DNA from: Bradyrhizobium quebecense
GTDB taxonomy: Bacteria; Pseudomonadota; Alphaproteobacteria; Rhizobiales; Xanthobacteraceae
DNA: 64,000 nt
NCBI RefSeq assembly: GCF_013373795.3
Contig: NZ_CP088022.1
Coordinates: forward strand, 3,100,001 to 3,164,000
Reading direction: 5' to 3'
A model generated the notes under the pieces. The model was not told the origin of the DNA, did no database searches, and saw only the letters and a list, made by a program, of their open reading frames with translations. Below are positions 57,669-64,000 of the stretch, piece by piece; position 1 is the stretch's first letter, and each line of letters opens with the position of its first letter. The position numbers and the translations under genes are program-made.

Positions 57669-57932
57669 TTACGCCTTCACCCTGGCGACCCGCTGTCCGG
57701 CGGCGTCGAGCGCCCCGAAATTGCCCGCGATCATGTCGGGTGTCGGGATCATGCCGCCGAGCGACCAGCTCGCCGGCTCGCCTTCCTCGATCTTGACCCA
57801 GACGTTGCGGCGGAAATCGGGGTTACCCTGCCCCTCGACCTCGACCATGAGATCGGTGACGCGCTGCAGCAGCGCCTGCTTCTGCGCGACATCGAAGATG
57901 CCGCGGACGGTGGAAATGGTGACGTAAGGCAT
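57669..57932 (-). CDS. Tautomerase-family protein (4-oxalocrotonate tautomerase-like)
   Basis: An 87-residue protein that starts MPYVTISTVRGIFDVAQKQA, leaving Pro as the N-terminal catalytic base after Met removal. The downstream VWVKIEEGEPASWSLGG is typical of the longer 4-OT-like subgroup. I chose MPYVTI at 57932; AGAGAGACC lies upstream. It is divergent from an AraC-type regulator across 152 bp and is probably its target. Substrate unknown. Confidence 0.85.
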   Translation of the reverse strand: MPYVTISTVRGIFDVAQKQALLQRVTDLMVEVEGQGNPDFRRNVWVKIEEGEPASWSLGGMIPTPDMIAGNFGALDAAGQRVARVKA

Positions 57933-58084
57933 GGTCTCTCTCCATTGCTGAGATTGTGACAACGCAACGAAGATGGACCGGTACGGTGCGATCAGGCAGT
58001 GGCCGATCGGACAGAGATCGGGCAATATCTGCCACCGCCTGCCTGCGTCGATCGGGTAGGATGACGGCAAATTCCGGAGGTCCC

Positions 58085-59062
58085 ATGAAGCTTGCGATCC
58101 TCGCGCTGGAAGGCTGCATGCAATCGGCGGTCGCCGGCATCGCCGACATCCTCACGCTCGGCAACCATGTGATGCAGTTGCGCGGCGGCAAGGCGCGCTT
58201 CAGCTGGCAGACGCTCTCGCTCGACGGCAAGGCGGTGCGCGCCGGCGGCGGCAAGTTGCTTGCCGTGGACGGCGCGGTCACCAAGCGGACGGCATTCGAC
58301 GCGATCATCGTGCCGGGCAGCCTGGTCGACCATCTGACCGCCGAACGCCTGCAACCGCAATATGACCGTGCCGGCGCCTGGCTGCGCCAGCAACATGCTG
58401 GTGGACGATTGATCGGCGCCTTCTGCAGCGGCGTGCTGCTGCTCGCCAATGCCGGCCTGCTCGATGGCCGCCGCGCCACCATCACCTGGTGGCTGCAGAG
58501 CGAACTCCGCCGCCGCCATCCCAGAGTCGACCTCGCCAGCGATGCCGTGCTCACCCAAGCCGACCGCCTGGTCTGTGCCGCCGGCCCAATGTCGTGGGTC
58601 GATTTGTTGCTGCGGCTGATCGAGCTCGTCGAAGGCCCGGAGGTCGCAAAGGTCTGCGCCGACTATGCGGTGATCGACACCGCGCAACGCACGCAGGCGA
58701 TCTTCATGCCGCTCGGCTACATGCTCGCCCAGGACCCGCTGCTGATGAAGGCGGATATGCTGGTGCGCCGCACCGGCAAGGCGCCGATCACGGTGCGCGG
58801 CCTCGCGCAGGCGCTGGGCCTGAGCGAGCGCACGCTGAACCGCCGCTTCCGCGAACTGACCCACGAGCCGCCACAAGCCTTCATCATGCGCCGCCGCGTC
58901 GAGCACGCCCGCACGCTGCTGGAGACGACGGCGCAACCGATCAAGGCCATCGCCCGCGCCACCGGCTATGAGGACGAGAGCAGCTTTCGCAAGGCCTTCC
59001 GCAAGCTGACGCTGCTGTCGCCTCAGGCCTACCGCGCACAGCGCACGATGCGCGCGGCGTAG
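58085..59062 (+). CDS. GlxA/FtrA-type AraC-family regulator (GATase1-like domain)
   Basis: A 325-residue regulator. Residues 1-190 form a DJ-1/PfpI-like amidotransferase fold (AIIVPGSLVDHL, LIGAFCSGVLLLANAGLLDG with the nucleophile-elbow Cys). The C-terminal AraC domain has two helix-turn-helix motifs, VRGLAQALGLSERTLNRRFR and IKAIARATGYEDESSFRKAF. CCGGAGGTCCC precedes the ATG at 58085. Divergent from the tautomerase gene. Members often control amine or carnitine catabolism, but its target here is open. Confidence 0.9.
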   Translation: MKLAILALEGCMQSAVAGIADILTLGNHVMQLRGGKARFSWQTLSLDGKAVRAGGGKLLAVDGAVTKRTAFDAIIVPGSLVDHLTAERLQPQYDRAGAWLRQQHAGGRLIGAFCSGVLLLANAGLLDGRRATITWWLQSELRRRHPRVDLASDAVLTQADRLVCAAGPMSWVDLLLRLIELVEGPEVAKVCADYAVIDTAQRTQAIFMPLGYMLAQDPLLMKADMLVRRTGKAPITVRGLAQALGLSERTLNRRFRELTHEPPQAFIMRRRVEHARTLLETTAQPIKAIARATGYEDESSFRKAFRKLTLLSPQAYRAQRTMRAA

Positions 59063-59248
59063 TTGCAAGCTGCCCGCAAGACTACGGTCAGCAATACTGA
59101 CGAACCCAATGACGTGACGCGAGCCGACACGCAAAGCGCGATGTTCGGAATCGACAACGTGTGGAGTCGGGTGTTCACTTCCGGCAAGGACTCAAAAAGC
59201 GGTCTCCGATAAGACAAGCACATTCATTTTCGCATGGGGAGAAACGAG

Positions 59249-60478
59249 ATGTCTTTCGTCGCACGACGAACGGCGGCGCTTTCGACCGCCATCATTATCA
59301 TCGCCGTCGGTGCAGGCAGCGCATTGGCCCAGAAGAAATACGATACCGGCGCCAGCGACACCGAAATCAAGATCGGCAACATCATGCCATACAGCGGGCC
59401 GGCATCCGCCTATGGCACCAGCGGCCGGGCTCAGGCGGCCTATTTCCGCAAGATCAACGCCGAGGGTGGCATCAATGGACGAAAGATCACCTTCATCTCC
59501 TATGACGACAGCTACAGTCCGCCGAAGACGGTCGAGCAGGCGCGCAAGCTGGTCGAAGGCGACGAGGTCTTGCTGATCTTCGCCGCTCTCGGCACGGCCT
59601 CCAATGGCGCGATCCAGAAGTACATGAATGCGAAGAAGGTGCCGCAGCTGTTCATCCAGACCGGTGCGACCAAGTGGAACGATCCACAGAACTTTCCGTG
59701 GACCATGGGCTGGCAACCCAGTTATCAGAGCGAGGGACGAATCTACGCCAAGCACATCCTGAAGGAAAAGCCGGGCGGCAGGATCGCCGTCCTCTACCAG
59801 AACGACGATTACGGAAAGGACTACCTGAAGGGCCTGAAAGACGGCCTCGGCGACAAGGCGGCGTCGATGATCGTGATCGAGGATGCCTATGAGGTGGCCG
59901 AGCCGACGATCGACACGCATATCGTCAAGATGAAGTCGATGAATGCCGATGTATTCGTCAACATTGCCACACCGAAATTCGCAGCACAGGCCATCAAGAA
60001 AGCCGCCGAGATCGGCTGGAGGCCGTTACACATCCTCAACTCGGTCGGCTCCTCGCTCGGCGCCGTGATCCAGCCTGCGGGCCTCGAGAACGCACAAGGT
60101 ATCATTTCGGTGGCCTACCTGATGGATCCGCTCGATCCGCAATGGAAGGACGACCCCGGCATGAAGGCATTCGACCAATATCTCTCCAAATATTTCCCCG
60201 AGGGCAATCGAGCCGATAGCCTGGTGGTAACTGGCTACAACGCCGCCCAGACGCTGGTTCAGGTGCTGAAGCAGTGCGGCGACGACCTCACGCGCGCCAA
60301 CGTGATGAAACAGGCCGCCAACCTGAAGGCCTTCCGGACCAACAACCTGCTGCCCGGAATTACGATGAACACCAGTCCGATCGATTTCGCGCCGATCAAG
60401 CAGATGCGGCTCAGACGGCTCACGGGCGAGCGATGGGAGCTGTTCGGGCCAATGCTCAGCGCAGAAGTCGGCGGTTAG
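59249..60478 (+). CDS. ABC transporter substrate-binding protein (LivK-like), orphan
   Basis: A 409-residue periplasmic binding protein. The signal peptide RRTAALSTAIIIIAVGAGSALAQ is followed by EIKIGNIMPYSGPASAYGTS, YFRKINAEGGINGRKI and DDSYSPPKTVEQARKLVEGD. I chose the ATG at 59249, which has GGAGA 6 nt upstream; an ATG five codons earlier contains that site. No permease or ATPase genes are next to it. It could share the importer at 52.5-56.0 kb, but that is only a proximity argument. Confidence 0.92.
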   Translation: MSFVARRTAALSTAIIIIAVGAGSALAQKKYDTGASDTEIKIGNIMPYSGPASAYGTSGRAQAAYFRKINAEGGINGRKITFISYDDSYSPPKTVEQARKLVEGDEVLLIFAALGTASNGAIQKYMNAKKVPQLFIQTGATKWNDPQNFPWTMGWQPSYQSEGRIYAKHILKEKPGGRIAVLYQNDDYGKDYLKGLKDGLGDKAASMIVIEDAYEVAEPTIDTHIVKMKSMNADVFVNIATPKFAAQAIKKAAEIGWRPLHILNSVGSSLGAVIQPAGLENAQGIISVAYLMDPLDPQWKDDPGMKAFDQYLSKYFPEGNRADSLVVTGYNAAQTLVQVLKQCGDDLTRANVMKQAANLKAFRTNNLLPGITMNTSPIDFAPIKQMRLRRLTGERWELFGPMLSAEVGG

Positions 60479-60515
60479 CGCGATCTGTAGGGTAGGTCGA
60501 GCCAACGGGCCGCGC

Positions 60516-61583
60516 TCACACCCGAAACAGCTTCGCGTAGCGCGCCTTGATCTCCTCGCTCTGCGCCTGCACCTGGGCCGGATCGGCCTTCAGCATCTTC
60601 AATTTGTCGAGCGGCACATGGCCGGCCTTTTCCTTCACCCTGGCGTGGAACGAACGGTGCGCGAACTCGTCGGCCAGCATCTGCTGGGTTTCGGCGCTGA
60701 AGAAGTAGCTCTGGAACAGCCGTGCCGCGCTCGGGTTCGGCGCGCTCTTGAACACGCCGCTCGGCACGATGATCAGCGGCGCGCCCTCAGTCGGATAGAC
60801 CACCTCGACCGGCTTGCCCTGATCCCTGGCCAGCACGAGATTGTAGTCGTTGCCGTCGGCCATGACCGCGCGCTCGCCGAGCAGGATCTTCTTCGGCGGA
60901 TCGGCTGCCGATTGCACCTGCATCACGCGCTGCTGCGCCAGCTTTTCCAGATACGGCCAGCCGAGATCGCGCGCCAGCACGAAGGTCGCGGTCAAGATCG
61001 CGCCGGAGTAGCCCGGGTGGCCCTTGACGATCTTGCCGCGCCATTTCGGATCGAGCAGATCGGCGTAGCTCTTCGGCGCCTCCTCGCGCTTCACCTGCTC
61101 GGTGTTGTAGCCGATCACCTCGAACCAGGCACAGGATGTCGCCGAAGTGCCGTCGGGATCGATCTGATCGGCCGGAAAATGCCTGGCGACGTCTTCCGGC
61201 AGATAGGCCGCGAGCCAGTCGTTCTTCTTCCAGTCGAGGTAATGCGCGGGATCGGTCGAGTTGGCGACGTCGACGGCATGGATGCCGCTGCCCTGCTCCT
61301 GGGCGATGCGCTGGAAGATGCGTTCGGCGCCGGAGCGCTCGACACGGACACTGATCCCCGGATACTTCTGCTCGAAGTCGCGCGCGAGACGCTCCGCCGT
61401 GTTCAGTTCGAGTGCACTGTAGAACGAGATCTTGCCTTCCTTCTTGGCGGCTGCGATCAGCTCCGGCGTCACGGCCTCAGCCGGCGGTGGCGCCGCCCGC
61501 AACGGTTCGGCGAACACCATGCCCACGGCCGTCGCCGCCGTCACCTTGAGCCAGTCGCGTCTCGACCATTCGCGGTCCTGCAT
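60516..61583 (-). CDS. ABC transporter substrate-binding protein (iron/Fbp-like family), orphan
   Basis: A 355-residue periplasmic binding protein of the ferric-iron/PotD-like class. A strong Tat signal SRRDWLKVTAATAVGMVFAE is followed by AAAKKEGKISFYSALELNTA, FEQKYPGISVRVERSG and LLDPKWRGKIVKGHPGYSG. The double Tyr expected in true iron binders is not obvious, so the ligand may be a phosphonate, sulfonate or polyamine. GGGAG precedes the ATG. No transporter genes are adjacent. Convergent with the LivK-like gene. Confidence 0.9.
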   Translation of the reverse strand: MQDREWSRRDWLKVTAATAVGMVFAEPLRAAPPPAEAVTPELIAAAKKEGKISFYSALELNTAERLARDFEQKYPGISVRVERSGAERIFQRIAQEQGSGIHAVDVANSTDPAHYLDWKKNDWLAAYLPEDVARHFPADQIDPDGTSATSCAWFEVIGYNTEQVKREEAPKSYADLLDPKWRGKIVKGHPGYSGAILTATFVLARDLGWPYLEKLAQQRVMQVQSAADPPKKILLGERAVMADGNDYNLVLARDQGKPVEVVYPTEGAPLIIVPSGVFKSAPNPSAARLFQSYFFSAETQQMLADEFAHRSFHARVKEKAGHVPLDKLKMLKADPAQVQAQSEEIKARYAKLFRV

Positions 61584-61921
61584 TCCACGCTCCCTGAATC
61601 GGGCCGCTAACCGGCCGCGCCGTTGTTGTGCAACCGCAATAGATCACGATCGACGGAAAGAGTGCAGCGATTTTCACCGCCAGCCAATTGTCGAACGCGA
61701 TCTTGCGCAACGTGACCTCATCGAAGCCGTCCGCGCGCAAACCCTGGATCAAGTTCGGGAGGTGGCTTGCGGTCCTTCAACGGAACGGGCGTGAGCGCGC
61801 CATCGCCCGCCTTCCCGGTATTCAGCGAGGTGCTGAGCCGCGTCATTATGGCCGTCGAAGATCGCAACCTTGCGGCCTTATCGTGTCGGGGCTTGCGAAA
61901 GCGATGGGTCCACGCTGTGGA
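61584..61921. other. Intergenic region with a possible YetF/DUF421-like gene fragment
   Basis: 338 bp with no intact gene. On the plus strand near 61670-61794 one frame reads QPIVERDLAQRDLIEAVRAQ, then TLDQVREVACGP, before a stop. This weakly resembles the C-terminal domain of YetF/DUF421 membrane proteins. No start, no membrane part and no ribosome-binding site are present, so at most it is a fragment. Confidence 0.3.
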
Positions 61922-64000
61922 CTAGTTCTTCTGAGGCGGGTTCTCGCGCAGGAAGCGTTCCAGATCGGGCTGCACGGAGTAAGGCTGCGGAACCGGATCG
62001 CCCTGAAAGTCGACCTGAAGATCGAGGCAGCGCCGCAGCATCCGCGCCAGCTCGCCGCGCCGATAGGGCTTGGTCAGCAGCGGAATGCCATGGCCGCCAC
62101 GTCCCTGTTGCGCCGGCAGCGCGCCATCGCTGTAGCCCGAGGTGAACAGCACCCGCAGCGCCGGTCGCCCGGCCATCAGCGTCTCCGCCAATTGCCGGCC
62201 GTTCATGCTGCCCGGCATTACGATGTCGGTGAACAGGAGATCGAACGCGGTGCCGCGGCTGACGATCTCGAGCGCGGCATCTGCGTTTGCCGCGACCAGC
62301 ACCTTGTAGCCGAGGCTTTCGAGCTGGCCCGTGACGTAGTCGCGGATCGTCGGGTCGTCCTCGACGCACAGGATGGTCTCGTTGCCGCCCCTGACCGGCA
62401 GATCGTCCTCCTCGATCGCGCCCTGCACCGTGCCGTCCGCCTTGGGCAGATAGATCCTGAAGATGGTGCCGCGCCCCTGCTCGCTCTTGACCTCGATCCC
62501 GCCGCCGCTCTGCTTGACGAATCCGAACACCATGCTGAGCCCGAGCCCGGTGCCCTGCCCGACCTCCTTGGTGGAGAAGAACGGATCGAAGATCTTCTCC
62601 AGATGCGACGGCGAAATTCCGGTACCGGTATCGCTCACCTCGATCACGAGATGGTCGCCGGCACGCTCGACGCCGTGCGCGACGGCATCGGGAATCCCGA
62701 GCTGCATGTTGCGGGTCGCAAAGGTCAGCGTGCCGCCCTCGGGCATCGCATCGCGCGCATTGATGGCGAGATTGACCAGCGCGGCGCCGAGCTGGCTGCG
62801 GTCGACAAAGGCGAGCCAGGCGTTGCGGCCGAGCTCCGTCCTGATCTCGGTCTGCGACCCCAGCGTCTGCGACAGCAGCCGGACCACTTCGTCGATCAGG
62901 TCGTTGACGTCGGTCTCGGCAGGCTGCAACGGCTGCTTGCGCGCGAATGCCAGCAGGCTCGAGGTGAGTTGCGCGCCGCGATCGGCGGCATCGCTGATCA
63001 GCTTGGCGATTGCGGCAAGCTGCGGGTTATCCCTGACGCCGTCGGCGAGGATCTCGATCGTGCCGGTGATCACCGTCAGCATATTGTTGAAGTCGTGCGC
63101 GATGCCGCCCGTCAACCGCCCGAGCGATTCCGTCTTCTGCGCCTGGATCAACTGCTCTTCGGCGCGCCGGCGCTGGGTGACGTCCCTGACAAAGGAATTG
63201 ATGATCCAGCCATCGCCGCGGCGCAGCGCATTGAGCGAAACCTCGACATAGAACCGGTGGCCGTCGCGGTGCACGGATGCGGTTTCATAACGCATGCCCA
63301 TGCCGCCGGCCGCGGTCTCCTGCAGGAAGCGGGTGATGCGCTGCCGGTGTGCAACCCGCAACTCTTCCGGAAAAACCAGTTCGACCACGCGCTGGCCGAC
63401 CGCCTCGGAGCGCGTCCAGCCGGTCAGCGCCTCGGACTGCGGGCTCCAATCGAGCACGATGCCGTCCTGGTCGGTCTGAACGAAGGCGTCGAGCGCGGTC
63501 CTGACGATGGCCTGCGCCATCTGCTCGCTCTCCACCAGCGCCTGATGCGCCTGACGCTCCGCGGTGACATCGCGCAGCACGATGACCGCGCCGCGCAAAT
63601 TGCCGGCATCGTCGCGCAGCGGCCTGGCGTTGGCGACAAGGCAGACAGCCGGTTCCGCCCGCAGGGGTTTGACGATCAGTTCGCAATCGTCGACGTCATC
63701 GCCGCGCAGCGCACGCGCCATCGGCGTCTCCGCGATCGGCATCACAGTCGTGCCGTCAGCATAATAGTTCTGAAACGTGCGAACGCCGGTCAGGGTGTCA
63801 AAACCGGGTTCGACACGGTACAGCCGCCGCGCCGCGGCGTTGACGATCACGATCATCGCATGCTCGTCGGCGACCACCACCGGATCGCGGATGCTCTCGA
63901 CGGTCTTCTCCAGCAAGTGCTGCCTGCTGCCCAATTGCGCGGACAGTTCGGCAAGCGTCGCAGCGAGCTGAGCGGCCTCGTCGTCGCCGCTCGGGCGTAT
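61922..64000 (-). CDS. Hybrid sensor histidine kinase with PAS domains and C-terminal receiver (partial)
   Basis: At least 692 residues; the frame is open to the right edge (IRPSGDDEAAQLAATLAELS), so the 5' end is missing. In order: a coiled linker, a PAS domain (SIRDPVVVADEHAMIVIVNA), a second PAS domain with PAC (ALDAFVQTDQDGIVLDWSPQ), the dimerisation/phosphoacceptor helix with His in TGGIAHDFNNMLTVI, an HATPase domain (NLAINARDAMPEGG; DTGTGISPSHLEKIFDPFFS; GTGLGLSMV), and a receiver domain with phospho-Asp in LLFTDIVMPG. No output domain follows, so it signals through a partner. The sensing domain may lie outside the window. Confidence 0.94.
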   Translation of the reverse strand: MRPSGDDEAAQLAATLAELSAQLGSRQHLLEKTVESIRDPVVVADEHAMIVIVNAAARRLYRVEPGFDTLTGVRTFQNYYADGTTVMPIAETPMARALRGDDVDDCELIVKPLRAEPAVCLVANARPLRDDAGNLRGAVIVLRDVTAERQAHQALVESEQMAQAIVRTALDAFVQTDQDGIVLDWSPQSEALTGWTRSEAVGQRVVELVFPEELRVAHRQRITRFLQETAAGGMGMRYETASVHRDGHRFYVEVSLNALRRGDGWIINSFVRDVTQRRRAEEQLIQAQKTESLGRLTGGIAHDFNNMLTVITGTIEILADGVRDNPQLAAIAKLISDAADRGAQLTSSLLAFARKQPLQPAETDVNDLIDEVVRLLSQTLGSQTEIRTELGRNAWLAFVDRSQLGAALVNLAINARDAMPEGGTLTFATRNMQLGIPDAVAHGVERAGDHLVIEVSDTGTGISPSHLEKIFDPFFSTKEVGQGTGLGLSMVFGFVKQSGGGIEVKSEQGRGTIFRIYLPKADGTVQGAIEEDDLPVRGGNETILCVEDDPTIRDYVTGQLESLGYKVLVAANADAALEIVSRGTAFDLLFTDIVMPGSMNGRQLAETLMAGRPALRVLFTSGYSDGALPAQQGRGGHGIPLLTKPYRRGELARMLRRCLDLQVDFQGDPVPQPYSVQPDLERFLRENPPQKN

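Overview
The window is high-GC alphaproteobacterial chromosome, most likely Bradyrhizobium or a close relative. I infer this from the nuo operon with separate nuoC and nuoD, the tig-clpP-clpX-lon block, glnB-glnA behind a sigma-54 site, and palindromic intergenic repeats of the type common in Bradyrhizobium. No taxonomic search was run. No CRISPR array, phage or transposase was seen.

Layout. 1-3.1 kb: nuoE (cut by the window edge), nuoD, nuoC, nuoB and nuoA of respiratory complex I on the minus strand. 3.3-19.8 kb: an accessory stretch. It holds a MarR regulator divergent from a Rieske oxygenase and an MFS transporter, an alpha/beta hydrolase, a 1471-residue glycine-rich autotransporter, a membrane LytTR regulator, a bicovalent-type FAD oxidase, an orphan TRAP binding protein, a truncated HAD/UbiA remnant, two very small proteins, a Wzy-like membrane protein and a methyltransferase. 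20.4-27.1 kb: tRNA-Asp, an HU protein, pepT, a methyltransferase, a YCII protein, tRNA-Val, a GFA protein and a gntR-MFS pair. 27.1-34.0 kb: the proteostasis block lon, clpX, clpP, tig, then tRNA-Leu. 34.2-43.0 kb: a multicopper-oxidase-like protein without copper ligands, a mandelate racemase homologue, unknown proteins, a TPR protein, a LysR/SDR pair and a B12-binding radical SAM enzyme. 43.2-47.4 kb: a frameshifted acetyltransferase, the NAD(P)HX repair enzyme and glnB-glnA. 47.8-57.6 kb: a TetR-controlled amine locus. 57.7-64.0 kb: a tautomerase, an AraC-type regulator, two orphan binding proteins and a hybrid histidine kinase cut by the window end.

How the genes work together. tig, clpP, clpX and lon are the usual folding and proteolysis set, and clpP has a plausible heat-shock promoter. 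glnB and glnA form the nitrogen-control pair behind a -24/-12 promoter. The most system-like region is 47.8-57.6 kb. There a TetR repressor with a perfect 16-bp palindrome faces a class III aminotransferase, followed on the same strand by an acetylpolyamine-amidohydrolase-like (histone-deacetylase fold) gene, a complete branched-chain-amino-acid-type ABC importer and a GMC oxidoreductase. I read this as an import-and-catabolism unit for an amine, possibly an acylated amine. Two features are odd: the deacetylase gene has a one-base frameshift, and one ABC ATPase lacks the LSGGQ signature.

The most unusual single genes are the copper-ligand-free multicopper oxidase paralogue, the glycine-rich autotransporter next to the LytTR regulator and flavoprotein, and the 3.3-19.8 kb accessory block between the tRNA-Asp 3' end and nuoA. 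Many long reading frames opposite real genes are GC-rich shadows and are left out.
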